Shown: positions 31,113 to 40,497, numbered from the stretch's first letter. The stretch is 43,194 nucleotides of DNA from Candidatus Parcubacteria bacterium (GCA_019347895.1 JAHWKM010000010.1:1-43194); one strand, 5' to 3'. The notes: generated by a model not told the origin, from the sequence alone. Program-made: numbers and translations.

Positions 31113-31955
31113 TTACTTTTTGGCGCTGTGAATAACTCTTTGAGGGAATGGGATTTCGATTTTTTCTTTGTCGAAAGCTATTTTAAGCCGTTTGCGCAGT
31201 TCGCCGGTAACTCCCCACTGCATTATAGGTTTGGTGGTGCCGGTTATTTTAAGAATTATGGCACTATCGGCAAAGTCTTCCACCCGTAAAAACTGCGGGG
31301 TTTCGATAATTTTCCCACTCCAATCCGGATCTTTGGCCAGTTCCATGCAGGTTTTATTTATTACCTTGATGGCTTTTTCCAAATTAGTATCGTAGCTGAC
31401 ACCAATATCCAAATTAATGCCGGAATGTTCCTTGGAATAATTAGCCGTGATTTCGATATTGCCGTTGGGAACGGTATAGACAATACCATCAAGATCGCGC
31501 AATATCGTGGCCCGCAGGGATATTTTCTCGACTACGCCGATAGATTCGCTGTTAAGCTGTACTACGTCGCCTACCCGGTATTGGTTTTCGGCTATTATGA
31601 ACAAGCCGCTTATCATGTCCTTGACGAAGTTTTGGGCACCGAAACCCACCGCCAGACCTAGGATTCCGACACCGGCTATCAGCGGGGCTATGTTAACCCC
31701 CAGCTGAGAAACTATTACCAATAAGGCCATCGGCCAGATAAGCAGCGACATGGCTCCAATGATAATAGTGATTATGGTGTCTTCGCGTTTTCGTTCTTCT
31801 TCATAACTTTCTTGGCCGTTGCCGCGGACGGCTTTTTTAACGGTCTTGCGGACCAAGGCTCCGCCAAAAATACTTACTAGCCAGGCCCCGGCCAGAACTA
31901 AGACAATAGTTATAATCGTCGCTTGGTTGTCCGAAATCCACTCTTCCAATATCAT
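31113..31955 (-). CDS. MscS-family mechanosensitive channel
   Basis: 280 residues with three N-terminal membrane segments (13-33, 62-84 and about 90-115). The pore helix has GLAVGFGAQNFVKDMISGLFIIAENQY, then the MscS beta domain with VGDVV and PNGNI. It protects against hypo-osmotic shock. A single gene, 34 bases upstream of the PAP2 gene on the same strand. Confidence 0.93.
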   Translation of the reverse strand: MILEEWISDNQATIITIVLVLAGAWLVSIFGGALVRKTVKKAVRGNGQESYEEERKREDTIITIIIGAMSLLIWPMALLVIVSQLGVNIAPLIAGVGILGLAVGFGAQNFVKDMISGLFIIAENQYRVGDVVQLNSESIGVVEKISLRATILRDLDGIVYTVPNGNIEITANYSKEHSGINLDIGVSYDTNLEKAIKVINKTCMELAKDPDWSGKIIETPQFLRVEDFADSAIILKITGTTKPIMQWGVTGELRKRLKIAFDKEKIEIPFPQRVIHSAKK

Positions 31956-32119
31956 AAAATCCGTTTTGTTATTAATTGTTGTTACTCAACTGCCAGTATA
32001 GCAAAACTTCCGGCTATTTATTGCCGCTCAAAAACTTTCTTACAAAATTTACGAGCTTACTTCTTTTGGAGCAGGCTGGAATCTACTCCAAAGTGTGAAA
32101 GTCCTATAGAATAAATTTA

Positions 32120-33346
32120 GTGAAGGAATCAAGCTCCAAAATAGCGTTCGATAAACTCTTGAATATGCTGCCTATGCTTGAAAGGACCACTAAAAATGTA
32201 AGTTTGCTGGGCGGCACCGGCGGGGGCTGGCCGGCCAGGCTGGCCTTTAACCCCTGCGGCATCATAACTCTAATGGGTGCTGAAGCCGCGCCAGACAAAC
32301 TGATACGTTTTATTAACGAGCATAAAGGTAAGCTCACCGTTGGTTTTATTAGTTATGATTTTGGACTGCACCGTCAAGGAGTTAAAAGCGCTAAATCTGA
32401 TGATTTAAACTTACCGGACATATATTTTTTGGCTTACGACAATTATCTTGAGGCGGTTGGTGACCAAATAAAAAACGTCGGCGGGCCTGTTCCTTTGACT
32501 AAAAAATCTCCAAAAACATTCGACGCCATGCTTGATGATAATTTCCGCGCAACAATTAGTACTGATTCTTACAACGAAATGTTTGATAAAATAATCAGCT
32601 ATATAAAATCCGGTCATGTATACCAGATTAATTTGACCCACCGCTTGCAAGGCGCTTCCCGCCAAAATCCGAGAGTGCTGTTTTCGCAGATGGCAAAAAA
32701 AAATCAAGCCTCTATGATGGGATACATCGAGGGGGAGAATTTCGAGCTGCTTAGCGTATCCCCCGAGAGCTTTCTTAAAACCGATGGCGCCTTAATCACT
32801 ACCGCTCCGATAAAAGGCACGCGGGCCCGGACAGGTTTTGGCGACACCGATGAAAAAAAGCTGCTGGGTGATTTTAAAGAGCAAAGCGAACTAAGCATGA
32901 TAACCGATTTACTTCGAAATGATTTGGCTAAAGTCTCTAAAACCGGCTCGGTAAGAATTACTAAGCTGCGAACCACGCAAAAGCTAACCAGTGTGGTGCA
33001 CACCTTTTCGGAAATTACCGCGACACTAAAAAACGGCATTTCTCCAATTGAGGCCTTGTTGTCAATGTTACCCGGCGGGTCCGTTACCGGTTGCCCAAAA
33101 AAACGGGCGATGGAAATTATCGAAGAACTGGAACCCGCTCGCCGCGGCGTATATTGCGGAAGTTTGATTTGCATCGATCCTGACGGAAACCTGGATTCCA
33201 ATATATTGATCAGGACTATTCTCAAAAAGGGACAAAAGCTCGTTCTGCCCATTGGCGGCGGTATAGTTTTTGATTCAAATAAAAATAATGAGTATCAGGA
33301 GACCCTGGACAAAGCTAGCTCGATCACGGAATCGCTGCAATCTTAA
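32120..33346 (+). CDS. pabB: Aminodeoxychorismate synthase component I (PabB-like)
   Basis: 408 residues, GTG start. The chorismate-binding domain is complete: SVSPESFL, PIKGTRAR (PIKGT is the PabB version; TrpE has PIAGT), DLLRNDL and the C-terminal GCPKKRAMEIIEELE and LPIGGGI. It converts chorismate and ammonia to 4-amino-4-deoxychorismate, a folate precursor. No glutamine amidotransferase partner (pabA) or lyase (pabC) is adjacent, and the chorismate source is not evident in this reduced genome. Confidence 0.9.
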   Translation: MKESSSKIAFDKLLNMLPMLERTTKNVSLLGGTGGGWPARLAFNPCGIITLMGAEAAPDKLIRFINEHKGKLTVGFISYDFGLHRQGVKSAKSDDLNLPDIYFLAYDNYLEAVGDQIKNVGGPVPLTKKSPKTFDAMLDDNFRATISTDSYNEMFDKIISYIKSGHVYQINLTHRLQGASRQNPRVLFSQMAKKNQASMMGYIEGENFELLSVSPESFLKTDGALITTAPIKGTRARTGFGDTDEKKLLGDFKEQSELSMITDLLRNDLAKVSKTGSVRITKLRTTQKLTSVVHTFSEITATLKNGISPIEALLSMLPGGSVTGCPKKRAMEIIEELEPARRGVYCGSLICIDPDGNLDSNILIRTILKKGQKLVLPIGGGIVFDSNKNNEYQETLDKASSITESLQS

Positions 33347-33354
33347 ACTAAAAA

Positions 33355-34395
33355 CTAAAATGTAGCGTAGGTAACAGCCGGGCGCCGGTCTTTGATCGCG
33401 CCTAAGTAATCATTAATATCTTTGAAATTGAAGACGATGTGCGCCGCCTTGATCTTATCGTCTTTTTGTTCAAGATTTTTAACGATTTGCAGACCATACC
33501 CGATGTTAATCACCTTAGATATTTCCCCGGACTGCAGGCTAAACAGCGTTTGCACTGTTTTAGGAGAAACGTCACGGTTGTTTTTATCAATTAAAAATCC
33601 GAAGTTGCCGCCATTTTCTTTGGTGGCAGGGTCCTGTGATACTTCTTTGGCTAACTCGGAGAAATCCTTGCCCGATTCAAGCTGCCATAGCGCATCTTCA
33701 GCTTTTTGCTTGGCTTCTGTATCCAGCTCGGCTACTACTTTTTCATTTAGCAGCTGCTGCCTTAGAGTTCTTTTAAAATCATCGATTGACCAGTTCCAAA
33801 AATCGTGCAAAACCGCCTTCAGCTCATCGTCGGTGCTGCCCAGCCTGTTTTGGTTGCGATAAACTGCAATTTCATCGTTAACTTCCTGTTCCGATACCGT
33901 TAAGCCTTTTTGCTTGGCTATAATTTTGGCATAGGCGTCGTTAATCACTTTTTCCTGGGCCCGTTTTTTATAATCCGCCAGCTGCTGTTTGTATCTGTCG
34001 CTCTCAAAATCCACGTCAGCCTGAGTGCTGTAATAATGCGTATAGTGTTTTACTTCGAATAAATAGCTTTCATAGGAAACAAAATCAGTGCCGATTCGAG
34101 CTACCGGAAAAGGAACTACCTTTGTAACCTGGTACATAAAATCAGACGTTGACTTAAATTTGTACAAGGCCAGCGCGGTATAGCTGAAAAAAACTATGAG
34201 CGCGACCGCTAGAAGGCTTAAGGAAATCTTTACTAAACTGTGCTTGGAGTGCCGCAGGGGATAAATATATTTTCTAGCGCTGCCTAAGACTTCTTCCCGA
34301 TGCTCGGCAATATTCTCATTGGTTATTCGGTTAGCCGGAGGTTGCGCGTTTTTCTTGCGTACTTTTGGTACTGATATTTTTAATTTAGGCTTCAT
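33355..34395 (-). CDS. Membrane-anchored parvulin-type peptidyl-prolyl isomerase
   Basis: 346 residues: a basic cytoplasmic N-terminus, a membrane segment at about 55-77, a SurA N-domain-like helical region (about 95-240), and a rotamase domain (about 245-330) containing SQDPATKENGGNFGF and GYGLQIVKN. It should fold exported proteins on the outer face of the membrane, for example pilins or surface proteins. It starts 11 bases inside the PH-domain gene's end, so the two are likely coupled. Confidence 0.88.
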   Translation of the reverse strand: MKPKLKISVPKVRKKNAQPPANRITNENIAEHREEVLGSARKYIYPLRHSKHSLVKISLSLLAVALIVFFSYTALALYKFKSTSDFMYQVTKVVPFPVARIGTDFVSYESYLFEVKHYTHYYSTQADVDFESDRYKQQLADYKKRAQEKVINDAYAKIIAKQKGLTVSEQEVNDEIAVYRNQNRLGSTDDELKAVLHDFWNWSIDDFKRTLRQQLLNEKVVAELDTEAKQKAEDALWQLESGKDFSELAKEVSQDPATKENGGNFGFLIDKNNRDVSPKTVQTLFSLQSGEISKVINIGYGLQIVKNLEQKDDKIKAAHIVFNFKDINDYLGAIKDRRPAVTYATF

Positions 34396-34936
34396 CTGCT
34401 TCGTTTAACTGAGGCGGCGAGTTAATAATAATCCCTTTTTCTCTTAAAATTTCCAATATTTTTCGCTGAATTTTCTCGGGATGGTGTACTTCATGTATAA
34501 CCAAGTCTCCCACGAATGTCTGCATCTTTATTGTACCAAATCCCAGCACAGTTTCGTTAAAACCGGCAATCTGATAATTAACCATTTGGATCTGATTGAG
34601 AGCGATATCGACCACGCTTTTATTCCATAGGCCTTTTTGGCTAATTTGCAGCAAGCGCTTATCGGTAACGATGTAAACGCTAAAGTACCAGGTAATCCAA
34701 GCCGGCAACAGTATAAGAAAACACAAAACCAGGCCAATGCCCAGTCCGCCAAATAAAATATAATATTCGGGCTTTACAAGCGAAGGCACTACGCTCAGCA
34801 ACAAGGCTAAAAGCCCCAGCACCAGACCTTTGCGCATAACTATCGGGTGCTTGCGAAAAACATATAATACTTCTTCATCATCAAGCTGATCTTCAAAATA
34901 TTTTTTTTGGCTGGAATCAGTTTCTTTTTTGGACAT
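34385..34936 (-). CDS. Bacterial PH-domain membrane protein
   Basis: 183 residues from the ATG at 34936. An upstream in-frame start at 35011 is rejected because it lies inside tRNA-Arg. Two membrane segments (about 38-58 and 62-88) are followed by a bPH2-type domain (VYIVTDKRLLQISQKGLWNKSVVDIALNQIQMVNYQ). YdbS/YdbT-like proteins of this type have membrane-associated roles that are poorly defined. Confidence 0.85.
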   Translation of the reverse strand: MSKKETDSSQKKYFEDQLDDEEVLYVFRKHPIVMRKGLVLGLLALLLSVVPSLVKPEYYILFGGLGIGLVLCFLILLPAWITWYFSVYIVTDKRLLQISQKGLWNKSVVDIALNQIQMVNYQIAGFNETVLGFGTIKMQTFVGDLVIHEVHHPEKIQRKILEILREKGIIINSPPQLNEADEA

Positions 34937-34974
34937 CTTAGATTCTATTATACGGTAATTTTTACGGATTTTAT

Positions 34975-35050
34975 TGGTGACCCGGGAGGGAGTCGAACCC
35001 CCAACACCCACCTTAGGACGGTGGTGTTCTATCCATTGAACTACCGGGCC
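34975..35050 (-). tRNA. tRNA-Arg(CCT)
   Basis: Acceptor GGCCCGG/CCGGGTC, D arm GTTCAATGGATAGAAC, anticodon stem CCACC/GGTGG with loop GTCCTAA (CCT), T arm with TTCGACT loop, discriminator A and encoded CCA at 34977-34975. A truncated copy lies upstream at 35201-35253. Confidence 0.95.
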
Positions 35051-35200
35051 ACGTCTATTTAAATATTATACAAGGGTTCGAGTCCCTAGGATCGACTCAC
35101 CAGTAAATTTTCTTGAGAAAATTTCTCGCGAGCCCGCCTCGGCTCGGGCAATAATTTGCGCCGGGCCTCCGGCCTTGCGTCCCGCCCCTGGCGGGACGCA

Positions 35201-35253
35201 CCCCAACACCCACCTTAGGACGCCAAGCGTTCTATCCATTGAACTACCGGGCC
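35201..35253 (-). pseudogene. Truncated copy of tRNA-Arg(CCT)
   Basis: Same sequence as tRNA-Arg from the acceptor 5' strand through the variable loop, except that the 5' anticodon stem is altered so it no longer pairs. The T arm and 3' acceptor are replaced by a GC-rich hairpin (about 35177-35199). T-arm-like sequences precede both copies (35075-35095 and 35272-35292), so a unit of about 200 bases seems to be duplicated. Confidence 0.65.
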
Positions 35254-35328
35254 ATACCATGAACTATTATACAGGGGTTCGACTCCTGGATTCGACCCGC
35301 AAGTTAATTTTTGGCGGCCATTGTATCC

Positions 35329-35793
35329 CTATTCTCGCTCATGTGATTCATAAATGTGCATATATTCTGCTTTGTCATATTCAAATATCTCGCTTGGATC
35401 AAAAAAAAGTTTAACTTCTGATTCTCCCTTGGACTTACTGTCCGAAGCATGTATAAGATTGCGCCCCGTCCCTATTGATAAATCACCGCGGATTGTCCCG
35501 GCGTCGGCCTTGCGCGGGTTTGTGTCGCCGACCAGCAGCCTAACTGAGTTAACGCATTCATAGCCTTCCCAGGCCATTAAGACAACTGGCGAAGCCTTCA
35601 TAAACTTTTCCAAACCGGCGTAGAAAGGTTTTTCCAGATGTTCTTCGTAGTGCTCTTGGAGCAGTTCGCTATCCAAGCTTAGCATTTTTATGCCGACAAG
35701 TTTGAGGCCCTTGTTTTCCAGGCGCCGGATTATCTCACCGACAAGTCCTCTTTGCAAAGCGTCCGGTTTAGCTATAATCAAAGTTTTTTCCAT
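35329..35793 (-). CDS. ndk: Nucleoside diphosphate kinase
   Basis: 154 residues, full length. The N-terminus MEKTLIIAKPDALQRGLVGEI and the active-site His115 in NLIHASDS are diagnostic. It transfers phosphate between nucleoside di- and triphosphates. AAGGAA lies 4 bases before the ATG. Confidence 0.95.
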   Translation of the reverse strand: MEKTLIIAKPDALQRGLVGEIIRRLENKGLKLVGIKMLSLDSELLQEHYEEHLEKPFYAGLEKFMKASPVVLMAWEGYECVNSVRLLVGDTNPRKADAGTIRGDLSIGTGRNLIHASDSKSKGESEVKLFFDPSEIFEYDKAEYMHIYESHERE

Positions 35794-35869
35794 AAAATTC
35801 CTTATTTATTCTATTAATATTCTAACAGGTACGGGCGGATTGTGAATCAATATGTCGTACAATATAAGA

Positions 35870-36787
35870 ATGAAGGTCCAGGCATTAATAGTCGAGTTTT
35901 TGGAGTATTTAGAAATCGAACAAAACCGCTCGCAGAAAACTATTGCCAACTATGATCACTACTTGACCAGGCTGGTTGATTTTGCCGGCGATATCGATAT
36001 ATCGGACATTACTCCCGAATTAGTTCGAAAATGGCGGCTGTGGCTTAACCGCCTGGGTACAAATACTTCGGACGAACTGCAAAAATCAACCCAGAATTAT
36101 CATTTGATAGCACTCAGAAGTTTCTTAAAATTTTGCGCCAAAAGAGGCATTGACGCTTTGCCGGCCGATAAAATTGAGCTGGCTCGTACTCGACGGGCTA
36201 AGGTTACCTTTCTAAACCTTGATGAAATGTCACGATTATTAGCCGAACCTGATATTTCCACGACAAGCGGGCTGCGCGATAGGGCCATCCTTGAGCTGCT
36301 GTATTCCAGCGGCCTGCGTATTTCCGAGCTGGTAGGGCTTAACATAGACCATATTAATCTAAAAAGGCGCGAATTTATGGTCAGAGGCAAAGGCCAGAAA
36401 GATCGGCCGGTTTTTATTAGCCAGGAAGCAGCTGATTGGGTTGAAAAGTATCTGGCCGTGCGGACCGATAAAAGCCCGGCTCTATTCGCCCGGCTCGGCG
36501 GCCAAAAAAAAGCTGATAACAGCGGAAATTATTTGCGCCTGACGGCCCGCAGTATCCAGCGCATGGTTGAACGCTACGGCCGCCTGGCCGGTATTACCAA
36601 GCATGTTTCGCCCCATACCATGCGCCATAGTTTTGCGACGGATTTGTTGATGAACGGCGCCGACCTGCGGAGCGTCCAGGCCATGCTGGGGCACAGCAAC
36701 ATAGCTACCACGCAGATATATACCCACGTAACTGACCCTCACCTGAAAAACATCCACGAAAAATTCCACCGCAAAAACAATAGCTAA
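35870..36787 (+). CDS. Xer-type tyrosine recombinase
   Basis: 305 residues from ATG 35870. An in-frame ATG at 35852 lies among promoter-like sequences (TTGTGA 35840-35845, TATAAG 35863-35868), so the inner start is preferred. A SAM-like N-terminal domain is followed by the catalytic domain with Arg in LYSSGLRISELVGL, HTMRHSFAT, LGHSNIATTQIYTHV and the nucleophile Tyr in the latter. It probably resolves chromosome dimers at dif, working alone as in XerH systems. Integration at tRNA genes by such enzymes could explain the tRNA fragments here. Confidence 0.9.
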   Translation: MKVQALIVEFLEYLEIEQNRSQKTIANYDHYLTRLVDFAGDIDISDITPELVRKWRLWLNRLGTNTSDELQKSTQNYHLIALRSFLKFCAKRGIDALPADKIELARTRRAKVTFLNLDEMSRLLAEPDISTTSGLRDRAILELLYSSGLRISELVGLNIDHINLKRREFMVRGKGQKDRPVFISQEAADWVEKYLAVRTDKSPALFARLGGQKKADNSGNYLRLTARSIQRMVERYGRLAGITKHVSPHTMRHSFATDLLMNGADLRSVQAMLGHSNIATTQIYTHVTDPHLKNIHEKFHRKNNS

Positions 36788-36789
36788 AC

Positions 36790-37857
36790 TTAAGGGGTGC
36801 AGCTGGGGTCAGCAGTTACTTTATCAGGCCTTATTACTTCGAGCCGTTTACAAATACTATTAGTGGTTTGAAGTACAGCACCGGTAGAATCGAATTTGGC
36901 ACTGCTTAACGGTATACGCACCCTGATTCTTTTTAAAACGTCATTAGCCAGACCGGTTGAGTCAACCTCAAGCTGCGCCCGACTAAAGTTAACAATGTCG
37001 CCAGCTAACGTTACACCGCTGATTACAACCTTGTTTGCCTTATACAATGAACGCAGCTGCATATACAGTTTAAATTTATTGATATTAGTAATCTTGACCG
37101 TGCAAGCGTCAGCGTTACAAGTACCTGCCACTATGGCCCCTTGTCTTTCAAGCGATCCGCTGGCGCTGCCATATGTAATAGGAGTCGGCGCGCCCGACTG
37201 ATCACTTGGCTTTAAATAGGCCGCAAACGACTTATTTATTATGTCTTGACGATTAGCTCCGCTAGAGTCAATTAATGCCACCCGAAGCATTCCTGCTTCA
37301 CAGTTATCCTTTAGCTGGGGCGGAAATTTATCCAAGTCAACCGCCACTGGACAATCGCTAAAAACTGTGCCCCCGTTTGTCTTAGCCCAGGAAAAGGTCA
37401 GCTCCTTTATAATTTTTCCATCGGAATCTTCAATAGGCACAATCTCGGTCCTATTTACGTCTAAATCCGAAAACTCTATGGTTGCTGGATCCTGGTCATA
37501 CATCACACAGGAGTATCTTATGGCCTCGTCCTTATCGCTGACTCGGGCTGATTTGCCGGGAAATTGGTCGCCAGAGTTGGCATTTAATGGTGGTAGAGGC
37601 TGGCAATCATTCTTTTCTTTAGGAGCAGCGTCGGGATTTTCGACTATATAATCTTTAGCATCATTCATGCCGGATTCAGCCGCATAAAAAGCCTGGCTGT
37701 TTAGCTGGCGGTCAAGGGATTGGCGCTGCTCCCGGTTAGCATTTTGCGTCATTGCCAAAACTACCAGTGTCAGGATAGTCATTATAATTATTACTATTAC
37801 CATAGAGGCGATGCCTGATTGGTCTTTGTCAAGTTTGCGATTTTTTTTGATTTTCAT
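36790..37857 (-). CDS. PilX-like type IV pilus protein
   Basis: 355 residues. An N-terminal hydrophobic helix after DQSG (about 14-38) without Glu at +5 and the block SQAFYAAESGMNDAKDYI are typical of PilX N-terminal domains. The long C-terminal domain has several cysteines. It is the last gene of the pilus operon. Confidence 0.8.
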   Translation of the reverse strand: MKIKKNRKLDKDQSGIASMVIVIIIMTILTLVVLAMTQNANREQRQSLDRQLNSQAFYAAESGMNDAKDYIVENPDAAPKEKNDCQPLPPLNANSGDQFPGKSARVSDKDEAIRYSCVMYDQDPATIEFSDLDVNRTEIVPIEDSDGKIIKELTFSWAKTNGGTVFSDCPVAVDLDKFPPQLKDNCEAGMLRVALIDSSGANRQDIINKSFAAYLKPSDQSGAPTPITYGSASGSLERQGAIVAGTCNADACTVKITNINKFKLYMQLRSLYKANKVVISGVTLAGDIVNFSRAQLEVDSTGLANDVLKRIRVRIPLSSAKFDSTGAVLQTTNSICKRLEVIRPDKVTADPSCTP

Positions 37858-37877
37858 TGTATTAATTCCTTATATGG

Positions 37878-38516
37878 TTATTTTAACCGTTTACTAACCA
37901 CTGTGGCAAGTTGTGCTGTAGAGCAAAAATAGCTTCCGGCACCGCCCTTGCATCTCGCGTCGCCGGCAGAACCTATAAGGTTGCCGCTATCGTCATAATG
38001 CGTTAATAAATCATTGTCCCCATAAGCAACATTGATAAATATATTTGACTGATTAGGTGCCGTCGGCGGAGAAGTTATTGAAAAGTCCAAAAGCCTCATA
38101 TTATCTGCCAATAACTCCTTTCCAGTAAAATCGGGTATGCATTTAGTCAAATCATCCCCATCCCCCCGCGCGGTATGTACTAAGGCCCTTGCGTCAGCTA
38201 CATCAAGGTCAACCTTTGTATTGATTCTATAGCTGTAGACATCTACGCCAAAACAAAAAGCTTGTTCCCCGCCAGGAGCAGGCGGATCCTCAGTTCCCAT
38301 ATACCCCTTCGAGAACTGTATGGATCGGGAGATATCTTCCATGACCATTCTGGCGGCATTCTGTGTTTTGGCGCTGGTAATGCCCTTGTAATACAGGCGA
38401 CCTATAGCGATGACACTGCTGCTGGCAATTACTAAAACCAGACTAAAAATCACGGTCGCAATCATCAGCTCAACGACGGTAAAACCTTTTTGGTTGTTTT
38501 TTTTACCCCGTATCAT
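37878..38516 (-). CDS. PilW-like minor prepilin
   Basis: 212 residues. A class III signal KKNNQKG|FTVVELMIATVIF with Glu at +5 of the mature protein, followed by a beta-rich domain of about 170 residues containing several Cys. It overlaps the upstream gene by 4 bases (ATGA). It is probably a minor pilin that primes assembly. Confidence 0.85.
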   Translation of the reverse strand: MIRGKKNNQKGFTVVELMIATVIFSLVLVIASSSVIAIGRLYYKGITSAKTQNAARMVMEDISRSIQFSKGYMGTEDPPAPGGEQAFCFGVDVYSYRINTKVDLDVADARALVHTARGDGDDLTKCIPDFTGKELLADNMRLLDFSITSPPTAPNQSNIFINVAYGDNDLLTHYDDSGNLIGSAGDARCKGGAGSYFCSTAQLATVVSKRLK

Positions 38517-39076
38517 AATTGATCAGTTATTTCTTTTAGTAATTCATTTGACGCTTGCTCATCTAGGTTTCCATTGCGCTCTACAGCCGCAGTAACTACA
38601 TATGGACCCTTGACTGCGGCCACATTGTTTTCGTTATCCAGTTCAGAAAGATTGTCTTTAACCTTAGATTCATCTAAATGATGATGCAGCCACACCGTGG
38701 CCTTTGTAGTTCCGGCTATGTAGCCGCAGACAGAAGGGTCATAGTCTGGATGGTTTACTATTTTATAATTGTCGTCCTTTGAAGCTTGGTCGCCAAGCAG
38801 CTGTTTAGCCCGCTCGATGTTAAAGAAATAACACGCATTCTTACGGGCGATACCGCCTTCCGGCAGTTTATAGTAGTGCGGATCTTTCAGCAGTTCCGTC
38901 ATAACTTCTTCTGCTGTGGGCTGGGTCTGAGTTACAGCTTGATTTTCCGAGCTATTGCTTGATTTTCTGCTTGCAACAAACAATAAAGCGACGATTAAGG
39001 CCGCTAGTATTACTAGCAACAAAGCTAGAACCGTAAGTTTTTTTGATTTTGATAAATAAGTTAATTTTTTTTGCAT
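38513..39076 (-). CDS. Single-TM protein of the pilus operon
   Basis: 187 residues. One membrane segment (about 14-34) with no prepilin cleavage motif, then an extracytoplasmic domain of about 140 residues with two Cys. It is not recognised. Its position between pilin genes and the 4-base overlap with the PilW-like gene imply a role in pilus assembly or display. Confidence 0.7.
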   Translation of the reverse strand: MQKKLTYLSKSKKLTVLALLLVILAALIVALLFVASRKSSNSSENQAVTQTQPTAEEVMTELLKDPHYYKLPEGGIARKNACYFFNIERAKQLLGDQASKDDNYKIVNHPDYDPSVCGYIAGTTKATVWLHHHLDESKVKDNLSELDNENNVAAVKGPYVVTAAVERNGNLDEQASNELLKEITDQL

Positions 39077-39083
39077 AAGCTAC

Positions 39084-40496
39084 CTATAAGTCATATAATT
39101 TTATTTCGTATTTTCCAGAGGGATTACCGCCGGTAAAAGCAGCTCTCATAAACCAAAGTTCTCCGCCATTTCTTAGGTATAACCAACGGCCAGGAATATT
39201 CCCTATACCTAAGTTCTGCAGGCTGGCCCAGCAAGTAGTTTGATAATTGAATGTCAGGTTTCCATCGCTTGCCATCACAAGAAAAGCTCCGCCTGCACTA
39301 CCGTTACAAGAGGCTATAGTTTGAGAAGGATTATTGCCGATACCGCTCCTATAGAGGGCCAGGTCATTATTTCTATTTACTACTAAAGCCGTGGGGCAAT
39401 TGAACGCATCATTATAACAGCTGTTATTGTAGCCTCGGAGAGCACGTTTGTAATTTATGGCATTGCTGCTAGCTGCCACTAAATTTTCGGCATTTGGGAA
39501 AGGGTTACCGCTCGGAGCTATACGGTCAGTGACAGCCCAGCCGGTTAAATTAGCTTCGACGCTGCTGGCATTGCTTGAGCTGACGCGTAGTTCTGCCTTT
39601 TTTTCACCGGCATTTGACAATCTGTTATTACTTGGACCGCTGGGCGGGAAGAATTGGACTCTTACTGTGCAACTCTGGCCGCGAGTTAATACTGTTCCGG
39701 AAGTACAGCTATTGGAAATAATTTGGAAGCTGGAGGCATTACTGCCCGTAATGGAAGCTCCGGTAATGTTAAGCGAAGCAGGCGAATTTGACGGATTAGT
39801 AACGGTGAATAGTTGGCTCTTTTTTACATTGTAGGGTGCCGTATTGCCGTTATTATACATATGCCATGCCGTATAACTGTATGAATTAGGCGATATTAAA
39901 GGCGGGCTGGGAAAGCTTTCTTCTAAATCGTCAAGCGGGCCGCTGCAGCCATCATCAGGAGGAAAGCCATTATATCCTGTAAAATCAATCGTGCCATCGC
40001 CATCATTATCAATGGTGTCGATACATTGCGGAAGAGATGGCGGCGGCAGGGATGAAGCTATGTCGCCGGTGGCTGGCAGTTTGTAGGATAGCTTCAGCTG
40101 ATCGGTGCCGCCTTTGACATTGTCCCAATTAGTAAAGACTGTGTAGACATAGCCTTCTGTAGCGTTGCCGCTAACATCAATCTCCATGATATACCGAGCT
40201 TGGGGTCCAAATTCGCATTCGGCTGCGACTTTGGTGACTGTGCCGTCTAATTCTTTAAAGCAGCGATCAGTATCCTCCCATTCCTGGCCCTGTTCTGGAT
40301 CTACATAGCCCCGCAGAAGTTCTAGCTGCCTTTCAGATAATTTTTGAGCTTCTGACCTTTCTCTGGCCGCTATGTTAGTTTTGGCGCTGGTGTTGGCTAA
40401 ACCGTAGGAAATGCTAAGAACAAAGCTTAAGGCGGCTATAGACAGCAAGACTTCTATAATGGTGTCGCCTCTTGAATTTAGCCTTATTTTTTTCAT
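39084..40496 (-). CDS. Large minor pilin with lectin-like tip
   Basis: 470 residues. Prepilin signal NSRG|DTIIEVLLSI with Glu at +5, and the pilin helix to about 65. A DxDxDG calcium-type segment at 158-192 (IDNDGDGTIDF, then DDGCSGPLDD) follows. A domain resembling choice-of-anchor/HYDIN-type beta repeats spans about 205-325. Residues 335-450 resemble bulb-type (mannose-binding) lectins, with VVNRNNDLALYRSG and VMASDGNLTFNYQ. This would put a sugar-binding domain at the pilus tip. The gene follows the prepilin gene upstream with one base between them. Confidence 0.8.
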   Translation of the reverse strand: MKKIRLNSRGDTIIEVLLSIAALSFVLSISYGLANTSAKTNIAARERSEAQKLSERQLELLRGYVDPEQGQEWEDTDRCFKELDGTVTKVAAECEFGPQARYIMEIDVSGNATEGYVYTVFTNWDNVKGGTDQLKLSYKLPATGDIASSLPPPSLPQCIDTIDNDGDGTIDFTGYNGFPPDDGCSGPLDDLEESFPSPPLISPNSYSYTAWHMYNNGNTAPYNVKKSQLFTVTNPSNSPASLNITGASITGSNASSFQIISNSCTSGTVLTRGQSCTVRVQFFPPSGPSNNRLSNAGEKKAELRVSSSNASSVEANLTGWAVTDRIAPSGNPFPNAENLVAASSNAINYKRALRGYNNSCYNDAFNCPTALVVNRNNDLALYRSGIGNNPSQTIASCNGSAGGAFLVMASDGNLTFNYQTTCWASLQNLGIGNIPGRWLYLRNGGELWFMRAAFTGGNPSGKYEIKLYDL

Positions 40497-40497
40497 T

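Noticed and set aside
34937-35011. Longer start for the PH-domain protein
   Set aside because: The extension would be encoded inside tRNA-Arg(CCT) and does not resemble protein.
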